Origin: Oribacterium sp. WCC10
Lineage (GTDB): Bacteria; Bacillota; Clostridia; Lachnospirales; Lachnospiraceae
Direction: 5' to 3'
Length of the DNA: 64,000 nucleotides
Assembly: GCF_900113415.1 (NCBI RefSeq)
Contig: NZ_FOPH01000003.1
Location: 124,001 to 188,000, forward strand
Part shown: positions 16,811 to 25,500 of the stretch, in pieces
How positions within the stretch are numbered: the first letter of the stretch is position 1
Layout: every line of letters starts with the position of its first letter
The notes under the pieces: generated by a model
What the model saw: only the letters and a program-made list of their open reading frames with translations
Told to the model about the DNA's origin: nothing
Database searches by the model: none
Translations under genes and position numbers: made by a program

Positions 16811-16877
16811 GTTAATTGAAAAGGTAAATGCTTAATTGTAAGACTTAATGCATACATGAGCGTTTACCATTGCAAAA
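16811..16877 (-). repeat. ~66-bp dispersed repeat, right copy
   Basis: Its reverse complement begins TTTGCAATGGTAAACGCTCAT and ends in TTTCAATTAACG, matching the left copy at 1806-1872 position by position with few differences. It lies in the 380-bp gap between the esterase array and the GGDEF-EAL gene, which holds no gene. The two copies are inverted and flank the whole accessory island. Confidence 0.75.
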
Positions 16878-16883
16878 CTAAGA

Positions 16884-16913
16884 CTAAAAAAAGATGTGGC
16901 TAATAACCACATC
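16884..16913 (-). terminator. Intrinsic terminator of the GGDEF-EAL gene
   Basis: On the minus strand GATGTGG-TTATTAG-CCACATC (16893-16913) is followed by a run of T ending TTTTTTTAG. It lies about 155 bp past the stop of the gene at 17070. Confidence 0.7.
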
Positions 16914-17069
16914 CTTTATCAACCCTATATAAATAAGCAGTTTTCTATAGCTTTAAGGTTCCTCTTCATATTCTTTATTGAAACTAGCCTGAACAAGAAG
17001 CACAATCCATAATAAAACCAATAGACTATGTTCTATCAGCGTTCTGATAGATATTTTTTATTTCGTATA

Positions 17070-19568
17070 TCACAAAACCTTGAAATCAATAGCTTCGTCA
17101 GGATCTAATGGTTTCGAGAAGTAATAACCCTGTATGATATCGGCGTTTAACTCCACAAGCTTATTATATTGCCATTCGTGTTCAACACCTTCTATAGATA
17201 TTATTTTGCCCATATCATGAACCAGCAATATAACATCTTTGATAAAATCTTCCTTTCCTTCGATAAGGAATGTATCTACCAGAGATTTATCAAGCTTGAC
17301 ATCGTCTACAGGCACATAGGTAAGGTATGCCAATGAAGAATATCCGGTTCCGAAATCATCAAGCAAAAGTTTTATTCCCATTATGGCGAATCGTTTAAAC
17401 AATTCCTCTGTTCTGGGTGACTCCTCCACAAGAAGGCTTTCTGTTATCTCTATCTGAATATATTCTGACGGAATATCATAGTGATTTAACAAGGACTGAA
17501 GGTAGTCACAGTAGCCTGTATCATTTATCTGTCTGCTTGAGAAATTTATAGAAACAGGATAAATCTTTTTTCCGCTGTTTCTCCAGCTTGCCTGTTGAGC
17601 TATAACAAGTCTTGTGATGAGACGTCCAAGCCTCGTAGTCCATCCGCTTTTTTCTACTACAGGAATGAATGCACCCGGACCGTAATCTGAATATTTAAGT
17701 CTGACAAGTGCCTCATAGCCGGCGAGCTCTTTGGTTTTGGCATTTACCTTAGGCTGATACTTTATATAGAAACCGTCTGTTTCAAACGCTTCCAGGAATG
17801 CTGCCTTGATCTTTGACTCTTCAGTGAGTTTGTTCTTCATGTCATCGGCATAGATAAATACCATATTTTTGCCACGGACCTTGGCTTCGTACATTGCAAT
17901 CTCAGCATTAATCACATGCTGATCCGGTGCTGTGACACCGTCCGAATTGGAAATACCTATACTTGCAGACATAACAACATTGACAGTCTCAGTGCAGAAA
18001 GGTTTATCAAACAAAGATGCCAGTCCTTTTACGATCATATCCTTTTCGTCAAGCCAGTGACCTTTCAAAAGCAGCAAAAATTCATCTCCGCCGTAACGTC
18101 CAATAGACATATGCGCTTTATATGCATATTGTTTGATTTCTTCGGATATTTTTTGGAGTATTTTATCTCCGGTGTCGTGCCCGTAGTTTTCGTTGATATC
18201 TTTAAAACCGTCTATATCTACCATGACAACGGAATATTTGTCATCCAGAGACAGATTATCATTCAGGTAATCAACTATGGTTCGCCTGTTATACAGACCC
18301 AGCAAGTCATCATACTTTGCCTGATAAATGATCTTTTTCTGGGAATCAAGAATCTCTGCTTTGGATGCAATAAGTGCTTTGATTTGGGCTTTTTCCTTGA
18401 TAAGAGTTGCCGCCAAAGCAGCTATACAGGAAATGAGTGCTACAGTCATAAGTACTGCCAACGGAAGCATCCTTCTGTAAAGCTCAAATACACTGACTGG
18501 TTTGTTTACATAGCGTGTATCTTCAGGTAGCAAATTTTCCTTAATGCCATATTTCTTTAAAATCGGATAACTGTATTCTGTTATTGGAGGAGTATCAAAA
18601 GATAGTTTATATGAAGAAATGTCTGAACCGTTATTTAATACTTCTACAATTATCTCAGCGGCACTTCTGGTTTGAGCGGTAAAATCCATATATGTTCCAC
18701 CCAAAACACCATAGTCTCGTCCGCCCGAATAATTTCTGAAAACAGGAACATCTGTATTATTCACAATCATGCAGGTGGTTTCGTGCATGGAATGTCTTAC
18801 ATCATTGCGGTCGTCATAACAGTTCATGTAAAACAGTATTGTATTTGAAGATAATGCCTTTAATTGGTTTATCAGTTCTTCTTTTGAGCATGTGGAAGTA
18901 TTGATATCTCTAAAGGTATAATCTGTATATTTATCCGCAAAGGAATAGAAATGTTGCATATCTTCCATTCCTGTTGTGGTTTCGTCATGGATAGACACAA
19001 GTATTTTTCTGTCAGGGAGAGCTTTCATTGCAGACATCAATGTCTTATGGAAATAATCAACTTCGTAAAATCCGGTTATATCAGGCTGTTTTTGAGCATG
19101 ATTTGCCAGCTCAAGATTATTGATTCCGAAGAATACTATAGGAAGTCCTTTAAAGAACTCTTCCTGATGATCAAGAACGAAAGTCAGCGCATCATCATCC
19201 CCTACAAGAACGGCTTCATAATTATTGATTTTTTTGAAATATCTTTTTTTGAAGAATTCGTAAAAATCACGGATGTCTTCTTCTGTGTGGTAATATTTGG
19301 CATCCATGAATGTTGCATCAAATTCTATTCCGTTAGAGAACAATACCTCTTCGAGTCCTCTTATCTGGTCACGATACGTAAAATATAGCGGGTCATAGGA
19401 AGAAAGGAACAGAACCTTGTGATCAACCATCTTAGGTCTTTCGATAGGTGAGTGATTTTCTTTTTGAAAATGATATGAAAACACAAAAAGAGACGCAATG
19501 AAGCATGAAATTCCCATTGCCACAAAAAAATATCGGATTATATTAAGGAAGTGGTCTCTTTTTTTCAT
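17070..19568 (-). CDS. Membrane GGDEF-EAL protein with extracytoplasmic substrate-binding-like sensor
   Basis: The 832-residue protein has a membrane segment at about 12-33, a ~320-residue extracytoplasmic region like the ABC-type periplasmic binding fold (KVLFLSSYDP and FGINNLE resemble the ABC_sub_bind family), a second membrane segment at about 368-390, a GGDEF domain with intact RYGGDEF (491-497) and an EAL domain with EALVR (619-623), IEITES and DDFGTGYSS. Both active-site signatures are present, so it may make and degrade cyclic di-GMP, switching on ligand binding outside the cell. No ribosome site is obvious before the ATG. It is transcribed alone, with terminators on both sides. Confidence 0.9.
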   Translation of the reverse strand: MKKRDHFLNIIRYFFVAMGISCFIASLFVFSYHFQKENHSPIERPKMVDHKVLFLSSYDPLYFTYRDQIRGLEEVLFSNGIEFDATFMDAKYYHTEEDIRDFYEFFKKRYFKKINNYEAVLVGDDDALTFVLDHQEEFFKGLPIVFFGINNLELANHAQKQPDITGFYEVDYFHKTLMSAMKALPDRKILVSIHDETTTGMEDMQHFYSFADKYTDYTFRDINTSTCSKEELINQLKALSSNTILFYMNCYDDRNDVRHSMHETTCMIVNNTDVPVFRNYSGGRDYGVLGGTYMDFTAQTRSAAEIIVEVLNNGSDISSYKLSFDTPPITEYSYPILKKYGIKENLLPEDTRYVNKPVSVFELYRRMLPLAVLMTVALISCIAALAATLIKEKAQIKALIASKAEILDSQKKIIYQAKYDDLLGLYNRRTIVDYLNDNLSLDDKYSVVMVDIDGFKDINENYGHDTGDKILQKISEEIKQYAYKAHMSIGRYGGDEFLLLLKGHWLDEKDMIVKGLASLFDKPFCTETVNVVMSASIGISNSDGVTAPDQHVINAEIAMYEAKVRGKNMVFIYADDMKNKLTEESKIKAAFLEAFETDGFYIKYQPKVNAKTKELAGYEALVRLKYSDYGPGAFIPVVEKSGWTTRLGRLITRLVIAQQASWRNSGKKIYPVSINFSSRQINDTGYCDYLQSLLNHYDIPSEYIQIEITESLLVEESPRTEELFKRFAIMGIKLLLDDFGTGYSSLAYLTYVPVDDVKLDKSLVDTFLIEGKEDFIKDVILLVHDMGKIISIEGVEHEWQYNKLVELNADIIQGYYFSKPLDPDEAIDFKVL

Positions 19569-19604
19569 AAAGTAATATCATTGTTTTGATAGAATCCGAA
19601 TACA

Positions 19605-19649
19605 TAAAAACAGTGTAAGTACAAGAGAAAATACTCCCGTACTTACACT
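19605..19649 (-). terminator. Intrinsic terminator of the alcohol dehydrogenase gene
   Basis: AGTGTAAGTAC (19612-19622) pairs perfectly with GTACTTACACT (19639-19649). On the minus strand the stem is followed by GTTTTTATG. It lies 45 bp after the dehydrogenase stop. Confidence 0.7.
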
Positions 19650-19694
19650 ATATCGAACAAAAATCAAAGTAGTATAAGAATTTATATGAAGGAA

Positions 19695-20867
19695 TTACAG
19701 TGCTGCCCTGTAAATTTTCTCAATATCCGCGGCTGAAAGCGGTCTGATACGTGAAAGCTTTACAGTATCCTGCATGGTGGCATCCAGTGAAAGTTCTCGT
19801 ATATCTTCATCAGTTGGATTGACTCCGAGTTCTTTGAGACTTACAGGCATACCGATAGACTTAAAGAAGTTTTCGGTTTTCTCTATTCCTGCAATAGCAG
19901 CCTTTTCATCGTCAGTTTCTGAAATCCCCCATACCTTTCTTGCAAATCCTGCAAAACGCGGTACAGCATCCATATAAAGAGTTCTTGCCCATGAACCCCA
20001 TACAGCAGAAAGTGAAGCGCCATGAGTGACATCATACTTTGCTGACAATGCATGACCTATCTTATGAACTGAGAAATCCTTTCCTCTTCCACATTCAGTC
20101 AGATTATTGTGAGAAAGGCTTGAAGCCCAGAAAATCTCTGACATTGCATCATAGTCAGCAGGATTCGCAACCACGATAGCACCGTTCTTTATAACTGTAC
20201 GGAGCAGACCTTCTGCGATTTCATCTGTCATATCGGCCTTGATATCAGGTATGAAATATCTTTCCATAGTATGCATCATGATATCCGTAACGCCTGCGGC
20301 AACCTGATTCTTTGGAAGTGTTGCAGCAAGGGCGGGATTCATAACTGCGAAATGACATCTGTTGAAGTCTGTATTGATTCCTGCTTTTTTACCGAGTTCT
20401 TCATTGGTCAGAACAGCGGAATCACTCATTTCACTGCCGGCGGCTGCTATAGTGAGAACCGCACCTACAGGAAGTGACTTTTCAAGAGGTACCTTTCTTG
20501 TCCATATATCCCAGAGTTTTTCGTTTGGATTGGCAGTTCCGTGAGCGATAGCCTTGGCTGTATCTATAGCACTTCCGCCACCAACGGCTATGACCATGTC
20601 AGCTCCGGCAGATATAGCTTCCGCAACTCCGGCTTCTGCATGAGCAAGTGTGGGATTCGGCTTTGCACCACCAAAATCATGATATGCCACTCCAGCTTCA
20701 TCCAGTGACTTTTTAACTCTGTCCAGTAAGCCACTCTTTACAACACTGCCTTTTCCAAATACAAGAAGAGCCTTTTTTCCGTAATGCTTAGCTACTTCAC
20801 CGGTTTTTGATTCGGCATCTTTTCCGAAAACAACTTCTGTGGGTGTGTAAAACTTAAAATCATTCAT
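19695..20867 (-). CDS. Iron-containing alcohol dehydrogenase (butanol dehydrogenase/YqhD-like)
   Basis: The 390-residue protein is a group III dehydrogenase. The N-terminal domain carries the NAD(P) motif GGGSAIDTAKA (96-106). The metal ligands appear as Asp195 and His199 (TDIMMH), His268 and His272 (HKIGH) and His282 (THG). Length and the opening FYTPTEVVFGKD fit the butanol dehydrogenase/YqhD branch, which reduces butyraldehyde and other aldehydes with NAD(P)H. AAAAGGAG precedes the ATG. It stands alone between a terminator and its own promoter, so it is not part of a fermentation operon here. The cofactor preference cannot be read safely. Confidence 0.92.
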   Translation of the reverse strand: MNDFKFYTPTEVVFGKDAESKTGEVAKHYGKKALLVFGKGSVVKSGLLDRVKKSLDEAGVAYHDFGGAKPNPTLAHAEAGVAEAISAGADMVIAVGGGSAIDTAKAIAHGTANPNEKLWDIWTRKVPLEKSLPVGAVLTIAAAGSEMSDSAVLTNEELGKKAGINTDFNRCHFAVMNPALAATLPKNQVAAGVTDIMMHTMERYFIPDIKADMTDEIAEGLLRTVIKNGAIVVANPADYDAMSEIFWASSLSHNNLTECGRGKDFSVHKIGHALSAKYDVTHGASLSAVWGSWARTLYMDAVPRFAGFARKVWGISETDDEKAAIAGIEKTENFFKSIGMPVSLKELGVNPTDEDIRELSLDATMQDTVKLSRIRPLSAADIEKIYRAAL

Positions 20868-20898
20868 CTTCTTATCTCCTTTTTAATGTATTTCCTGA

Positions 20899-20927
20899 AT
20901 GATATGTGGAACAAAATCTGACAGCAA
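20899..20927 (-). promoter_or_regulatory. Probable promoter of the alcohol dehydrogenase gene
   Basis: On the minus strand TTGCTG (20922-20927), a 17-bp spacer and TATCAT (20899-20904) fit a sigma-A promoter, giving a leader of about 25 nt before the ATG at 20867. Confidence 0.5.
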
Positions 20928-21010
20928 TACAAATCCGCACGGATCCATAAGTTCAGTTGTATATTCAGCTCGCATAGAAACCTCTGGTGTGAATTTTAGT
21001 GTAATATCAG

Positions 21011-21045
21011 GACGTGGGTGTCAAATGTATTGCCACTCACTGATG
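21011..21045 (-). repeat. End of a dispersed MITE-like repeat
   Basis: Read on the minus strand this contains GTGAGTGGCAATACATTTGA followed by CACCCACGTC, matching the right end of the element at 61355-61510. Only this end is present, between the dehydrogenase promoter and the stop of the alpha/beta hydrolase gene. Confidence 0.6.
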
Positions 21046-21074
21046 TTGATTTTAGTATAAAAGATATTTTCAAA

Positions 21075-21836
21075 TCAATCCTCGGGAGCAAAAAACTCCT
21101 GAATTTTTTGAATGGCAAAGTCCATGTATTTTGGATTTGAAAAAGGATGATCCGCATTTTCTACTTTAATAAGTTCGATTACATTATTCTCGGAAAACTC
21201 TTCTGCTACAGTTAGCGGAGCCATTTCATCCTTAGTTCCGTGGATCATGATGATGTCATCCGCATAATCCATATAGTCATAGGAGCTTACGTCATTATCA
21301 TGAAGATCCTGCAGAAATTCCTTTGAAATCTTTATCTTTCTGTCATAGCCACGAAGTATCTCTTTTCCTTTATTAAGAATCGTCCAGTCATCATCTGTGA
21401 TGTGGGCTGTCATCGAATCATACATCCTGATGGCAGGGCATCTGAAGGCAATTTTCTTAAAAGGATTACCGTATTCATGAAGATAACGAAGAGTTACATA
21501 CGCTCCAAAGCTTGAAGAATAATTGTAAATATCCTCTGCATGTAACTCATTTTTTATATGTTCTGTTACAAGTTTCATATACAGGAGACACTCTTCCGGT
21601 ATCAGCTTGTTACGTGCATCTTTTCCGTGGCATGGCCAATCAAAGCAGACAACTCCGTAACCCTTGTATTTGGTGGTTATGCGTTCTGCAAATTTTTCTA
21701 TAGCTTTATTGTCCTTGTTTCCGCCGAATCCGTAGGTTGCAAGAACTATATGTTTTAAGTCATGTGGATCCTTATCAAAGTAAATTTTGCAGCGAATGCT
21801 GAGACTCTGTTCATTAATGTCAAAGTATTTTTCCAT
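21075..21836 (-). CDS. Alpha/beta hydrolase, serine-hydrolase type
   Basis: The 253-residue protein has a compact alpha/beta-hydrolase fold without signal peptide. The oxyanion loop lies in TYGFGG (34-39), the likely nucleophile is Ser109 in SSSFG (an S-x-S-x-G variant), the acid Asp203 in HGTKDE and the base His230 in NADHPF. DWPCHGKD at 67-74 is typical of this branch of peptidase/esterase-like hydrolases. Substrate unknown. It is divergent from the small gene at 22073, and the 236-bp gap between them holds a palindrome that could control one or both. Confidence 0.82.
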   Translation of the reverse strand: MEKYFDINEQSLSIRCKIYFDKDPHDLKHIVLATYGFGGNKDNKAIEKFAERITTKYKGYGVVCFDWPCHGKDARNKLIPEECLLYMKLVTEHIKNELHAEDIYNYSSSFGAYVTLRYLHEYGNPFKKIAFRCPAIRMYDSMTAHITDDDWTILNKGKEILRGYDRKIKISKEFLQDLHDNDVSSYDYMDYADDIIMIHGTKDEMAPLTVAEEFSENNVIELIKVENADHPFSNPKYMDFAIQKIQEFFAPED

Positions 21837-21931
21837 TGGTTCTACTCATCTTTCATTCTAAAAAACATTAATTCCTTATCAAAAATCGAGGGGATTATAG
21901 CACATTTTTGTATGATTTGCGATTAATGGAT

Positions 21932-21967
21932 TTGCAAATGGAATTATATAGTGGTAAACTAGTTTAC
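21932..21967 (+). promoter_or_regulatory. Promoter with overlapping palindromic operator
   Basis: TTGCAA (21932-21937), a 17-bp spacer and TAAACT (21955-21960) form a promoter towards the gene at 22073. The perfect palindrome GTAAACTAGTTTAC (21954-21967) covers the -10 box, as expected for a repressor site. The palindrome also lies upstream of the divergent hydrolase gene. The regulator is not identifiable here. Confidence 0.55.
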
Positions 21968-21982
21968 ATCGTTGGCCTTTTG

Positions 21983-22009
21983 GTGCTGTTTCAATGTGTG
22001 AAACAGCAC
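21983..22009 (+). other. Perfect hairpin in the leader of the VOC-like gene
   Basis: GTGCTGTTTC and GAAACAGCAC form a 10-bp perfect stem with a 7-base loop, located just after the promoter at 21932 and about 65 bases before the ATG. No T run follows, so it is more likely an RNA-stability or second operator element than a terminator. Confidence 0.45.
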
Positions 22010-22072
22010 GGTTTCAAACGTTAAATGAATCTTTAAAGGATAAAATAATATCAATACTTAGGAGGTCTGATT

Positions 22073-22456
22073 ATGGCAGATGAAATGTCAATGGATTTTG
22101 ATGCAGTTAAGGAACTTGGACTTTGTGTTCTTCATGTAGGTATCAATGCTGATGGCGAGGAAGATGCATTACGAATCGCTAATGAGTTTCAGACACTTAT
22201 GGGATTTCTTCCACGTGTAGGCAACAGTTCTATATTTTCATCGGATCTCATTGAGATCATGAAGAAAGACGGCCCGGGAGAAAAGGGACATATCGCTATC
22301 GGAACTCATGATGTTGCAAAGGCAGCAGCATTCTTTGAGAAGAGAGGTATGGGACTCAAGAAGGAAACAGCCAAGTATAATGAAGATGGAAGCATGATGT
22401 TCATCTATCTTGACAAGATGATCGCAGGCTTCGCTATCCACCTTAAGCAGTATTGA
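22073..22456 (+). CDS. Small VOC-like (glyoxalase-fold) protein
   Basis: The 127-residue protein reads HVGINADGEEDALRIANEFQ, FLPRVGNSSIFSSD, GHIAIGTHDVAKAAAFF and ends IAGFAIHLKQY. This pattern matches, from memory, the VOC-like C-terminal extension attached to some Firmicutes KHG/KDPG aldolases, here as a stand-alone gene with no aldolase beside it. The two alpha-beta-beta-beta modules expected of the fold can be traced. Role is unknown; candidates are sugar-acid binding or a regulatory partner of an aldolase encoded elsewhere. AGGAGG is 8 bases before ATG, a promoter and operator-like palindrome lie upstream, and a strong terminator follows, so it is a single-gene unit. Confidence 0.6.
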   Translation: MADEMSMDFDAVKELGLCVLHVGINADGEEDALRIANEFQTLMGFLPRVGNSSIFSSDLIEIMKKDGPGEKGHIAIGTHDVAKAAAFFEKRGMGLKKETAKYNEDGSMMFIYLDKMIAGFAIHLKQY

Positions 22457-22473
22457 TATAAAAGGCATTAACA

Positions 22474-22530
22474 TAAAAAAACTCTGAAGTAAGACCTTAT
22501 CAAGGGGGCTTGCTTCAGAGTTTTTTATTT
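22474..22530 (+). terminator. Intrinsic terminator after the VOC-like gene
   Basis: CTCTGAAGTAAG (22482-22493) pairs with CTTGCTTCAGAG (22509-22520), flanked by A6 and T6 runs. It begins about 20 bp after the stop and could work in both directions. Confidence 0.8.
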
Positions 22531-22606
22531 TATGTCGACATTAGACACTCATATCAGAGAATTATATCCGCAAAATGTTTAGACATTAAACCATGAGCCG
22601 ACCGAT

Positions 22607-22632
22607 AAACGTCGCTGCTTTTAGCGGCGTTT
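22607..22632 (-). other. Hairpin downstream of queF
   Basis: AAACGTCGCT and AGCGGCGTTT form a 10-bp stem (one G-T pair) 53 bp after the queF stop. No T run follows on the minus strand, so termination is doubtful; it may protect the mRNA 3' end. Confidence 0.45.
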
Positions 22633-22684
22633 GGATTGTATGTGCATCATCCTTATGAGTCAGAATTATTGACATACGTCATGT

Positions 22685-23167
22685 TTATCGGTTGTCTATC
22701 TTTTCCGGATACATATCATGCTGAGTAAGTCTGTCCCAGGCAACCTTTTCCCATGAAGTCCCCTTCTTTCCGTAATTGCAGTACGGATCAATTGAAAGAC
22801 CGCCTCTTGGTAGGAACTTTCCCCAAACCTCTATGTATTTGGGATCCATAAGTTTGATAAGGTCCTTCATGATGACATTTACAACGTCCTCATGGAAATC
22901 TCCGTGGTTTCTGAAGGAGAAAAGATACAGCTTCAGGCTCTTGCTTTCAACCATCTTCTGATCCGGAACATACGAAATATAGATGGTTGCAAAGTCAGGC
23001 TGACCTGTGATTGGACATAAAGATGTGAATTCAGGACAATTAAATTTGACGAAATAGTCATTATCAGGATGCTTGTTAATGAAACTTTCAAGCACTGACG
23101 GGTCATACTCATATTTATATTTTACGTTCTGGTTACCAAGAAGTGTAAGATCTTCGTTCTCTCTCAT
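22685..23167 (-). CDS. queF: NADPH-dependent 7-cyano-7-deazaguanine reductase (preQ0 reductase)
   Basis: The 160-residue protein is a short-form (B. subtilis-type) QueF, which reduces the nitrile preQ0 to preQ1 with NADPH in queuosine synthesis. Cys51 in [10 protein letters not shown] is the nucleophile that forms the thioimide with substrate, and Asp58 is the proton donor. [20 protein letters not shown] is the NADPH- and substrate-binding QueF signature, and [11 protein letters not shown] lies near the C-terminus. It is the last gene of the queuosine set, 54 bp after queC. The start follows TCTCCG-complement (GGAGA) on the minus strand. Confidence 0.95.
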   Translation of the reverse strand: MRENEDLTLLGNQNVKYKYEYDPSVLESFINKHPDNDYFVKFNCPEFTSLCPITGQPDFATIYISYVPDQKMVESKSLKLYLFSFRNHGDFHEDVVNVIMKDLIKLMDPKYIEVWGKFLPRGGLSIDPYCNYGKKGTSWEKVAWDRLTQHDMYPEKIDNR

Positions 23168-23221
23168 ATTCTCTCCGTTCGTTTATAGCAATTTGATATC
23201 GGCAACATTTAAATGATTCTG

Positions 23222-23905
23222 TTATGCCAGTGCCGGGTCTTCTACTCCGTTTGCAGCAAATGCAGCTGCTCTGTCAATGCATGTTCCGCACTTTCCGCAT
23301 GGCTCATCGCCACCTTCATAGCATGACCAGGTAAGCTCGTAAGGTACCTTCAGTGAAAGTCCCAGCTTTACAACTTCAGCTTTATTAATGTTAACAAATG
23401 GCGCTTCTATCTTAAGCTGATGTCCTGAACCTTCCCAGATAGCCTTATTCATGGCTTCATTGAACTCCGGTGAACAGTCCGGATATGCAAAACCGGCAGA
23501 GTCATCGGCATGCGCACCGTAATATATGATGCTGCAGCCTTTACTGAGAGCAATACTTGCAGCAGTTGACAGGAAGAGACCGTTTCTGAATGGTACATAG
23601 GTACTTACAGGAGTTTCTCCTTCAGTTTCCCTGATCTGTTCCGCATATGATGATTCGGGAATATCATCAGTTGAATGTTTCAGCAGTGAGCAGTTGCTGT
23701 ACTGAAATATAGTGCTGAGATCAAGGAAAAGCTGCTCAACTCCGTAGAATTTTGCTACAGCTTCAGCTGCTTCGATCTCTTTTGAGTGTTTCTGTCCGTA
23801 TGAAACGGAAAGGGTGATGACATTATCCTTTCCGTATTTATCTACAGCAAGGCCAAGTGCTGTGGTTGAATCAACACCGCCGCTGGAAAGAACCATTACT
23901 TTCAT
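23222..23905 (-). CDS. queC: 7-cyano-7-deazaguanine synthase
   Basis: The 227-residue protein begins with the ATP-pyrophosphatase P-loop SSGGVDSTT (7-15), which activates the carboxylate of 7-carboxy-7-deazaguanine, and has the SYGQKHSKE segment of the family. The C-terminus carries four cysteines in SCYEGG and PCGKCGTC, the zinc site. It converts CDG to preQ0 using ammonia and ATP. The upstream gap to folE is 367 bp and contains a dispersed repeat, unlike the tight queD-queE-folE junctions, so queC and queF may have their own promoter. Confidence 0.95.
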   Translation of the reverse strand: MKVMVLSSGGVDSTTALGLAVDKYGKDNVITLSVSYGQKHSKEIEAAEAVAKFYGVEQLFLDLSTIFQYSNCSLLKHSTDDIPESSYAEQIRETEGETPVSTYVPFRNGLFLSTAASIALSKGCSIIYYGAHADDSAGFAYPDCSPEFNEAMNKAIWEGSGHQLKIEAPFVNINKAEVVKLGLSLKVPYELTWSCYEGGDEPCGKCGTCIDRAAAFAANGVEDPALA

Positions 23906-23986
23906 TTTAACTCCAATTCTAATACAATGCTTGTATTGTATAAGTGTTCAGCAGCACAACTGCCTTCGATTTTTAATCGAAGGAGC

Positions 23987-24099
23987 CACGCGGCTTTGAG
24001 CGCTTCAAAGGAATCTGTAAGGATTCCTGCTCTATGCACACAAATGTGTGCAATGTTCATCATCGGTGAGTGGCAAATACTTTTGACACTCACGTTATA
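23987..24099 (+). repeat. Dispersed MITE-like repeat inside the queuosine cluster
   Basis: The core CACGCGGCTTTGAGCGCTTC, the following AATCTGTAAGGATTCCTGCT and the end GGTGAGTGGCAAATACTTTT plus GACACTCACG are shared with 61355-61510. A local hairpin CTTCGATTTTTAATCGAAG (23964-23982) lies at its left border. It occupies the middle of the 367-bp folE-queC gap. The remaining 24100-24272 shows nothing recognisable. Confidence 0.75.
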
Positions 24100-24272
24100 T
24101 GTTAAAGGGATGTAAATCTTTATAGGGTCATATCCTGTCTGACAGTGGCCTAAGGACGCTTATACGACCCGTGAGTGCATAATGCGGGAAGAACACGACT
24201 TTTCAATGAAACGGTGCTCCAAACGTCGCATAGCACGAAACGGTCCGATATCGACTTTTGGCCCTTGCATCA

Positions 24273-24845
24273 TCATTTAATATAGAATTGAAGACTTGCA
24301 TCAGTCTTGAATCTTCCGCGCAGCTCGGCGGAAAATGTCTTTGTATTTGTCTTCTTGATTCCCCTTGCAGTTACACAGCTGTGGTAGCCTTCGATGGTTA
24401 CCGCAACATCTTCGCTGCCGGTTATTTCGCAGATTATGTCAGCGATGTCTTTACCGATCTTTTCCTGAAGCTGAAGGCGTCTCCCCACCATATCACAGAC
24501 TCTGGCGATCTTGGAAAGGCCGATAACTCTCCCCTTAGGCAGATATGCCACATTGACCTTCATATCGTACATAAGGGCAAGATGGTGCTCGCAGTATGAG
24601 AAAATGTCTATATCCTTCATGACAACCACACGGTCTGTATCGATAGATTCATCCATCTCTGCTTCAAATGTCTTGCCAAACATCTCTGCTATCTCATGAT
24701 TGGAATAGTTCATGCCTTCAAAAACTTCTTCATACATTTCGGCAACACGTTTAGGTGTATCCTTAAGACCCTCTCTTTCGGGATCATCACCTAAAGCAAT
24801 GAGGATACCTCTGATATGCTCTTCTATGGCTTTCTTATCTATCAT
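24273..24845 (-). CDS. folE: GTP cyclohydrolase I
   Basis: The 190-residue protein is a full-length type I enzyme, producing 7,8-dihydroneopterin triphosphate from GTP. The zinc ligands are Cys85 and His88 in YCEHH and Cys157 in [29 protein letters not shown] and [13 protein letters not shown] are the usual signatures. Its ATG directly follows the queE stop and shares an AGAGGTG ribosome site inside the queE end, so the pair is co-translated. Location with queD and queE indicates it supplies the queuosine pathway, though folate synthesis could share it. Confidence 0.95.
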   Translation of the reverse strand: MIDKKAIEEHIRGILIALGDDPEREGLKDTPKRVAEMYEEVFEGMNYSNHEIAEMFGKTFEAEMDESIDTDRVVVMKDIDIFSYCEHHLALMYDMKVNVAYLPKGRVIGLSKIARVCDMVGRRLQLQEKIGKDIADIICEITGSEDVAVTIEGYHSCVTARGIKKTNTKTFSAELRGRFKTDASLQFYIK

Positions 24846-25499
24846 TTAAACACCTCTTTTGTCAGGATCCCAGATAACTTTATGCATCTGTATCTGTAAT
24901 CTCACTTCATTCATGTTGTGCTGTATCATGTAATCAACGATTTCCGAAGGCTCGATGCTTCCGAAAACAGGACTGATATATGTATGACATTTTCTGCAGA
25001 GATCGTAGGTTTCTATGATGCTTCTTGCCTTATCGAGATCCTCGATGCTTCCGGATACAAATTTCACTGTATCCTGTTCCTCCAGAAGACTGAAGTTTTC
25101 GATCAGCATGGACTTTTCACAACGGCTTCCCGGAAGTTTGTAATCCATAGTGAATACAGGTCTTTTTTCTGTAATAAAAGGTTTGAGATCTATGCTGCCG
25201 TTGGTTTCTATCTCAACCCGGTTTCCATTATCGAGAAGAAGCTCTATGAGTTCTGACACCTGATCCTGAAGCAATGGCTCACCACCTGTAAGAGTTACAT
25301 TTGTAACTCCGGTTTCACGAACATAGTTAAGTATCTCTTCCGGCGACATCTCTGTGTATGGGCAGTTCTTTTCATTTGCCCACATGGTGTCACAGTAGCT
25401 GCACGAAAGATTACAGCCTTTGAATCTGATAAACACTGCAAGCTCGCCGGCTCTGGTGCTTTCTCCGTTAATGCTTACAAATTTTTCTACAACCTTCAT
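24846..25499 (-). CDS. queE: 7-carboxy-7-deazaguanine synthase (radical SAM)
   Basis: The protein is 217 residues from Met at 25499. Cys29, Cys33 and Cys36 in CNLSCSYCDT bind the 4Fe-4S cluster with S-adenosylmethionine, and TLTGGEPLLQ is the SAM-contacting motif. It contracts 6-carboxytetrahydropterin to the deazapurine CDG. I reject the earlier in-frame Met at 25538 because it lies inside queD; the chosen ATG is one base past the queD stop with GAGGG 6 bases upstream. The end KRGV runs into folE without a gap. Confidence 0.95.
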   Translation of the reverse strand: MKVVEKFVSINGESTRAGELAVFIRFKGCNLSCSYCDTMWANEKNCPYTEMSPEEILNYVRETGVTNVTLTGGEPLLQDQVSELIELLLDNGNRVEIETNGSIDLKPFITEKRPVFTMDYKLPGSRCEKSMLIENFSLLEEQDTVKFVSGSIEDLDKARSIIETYDLCRKCHTYISPVFGSIEPSEIVDYMIQHNMNEVRLQIQMHKVIWDPDKRGV

Positions 25500-25500
25500 C

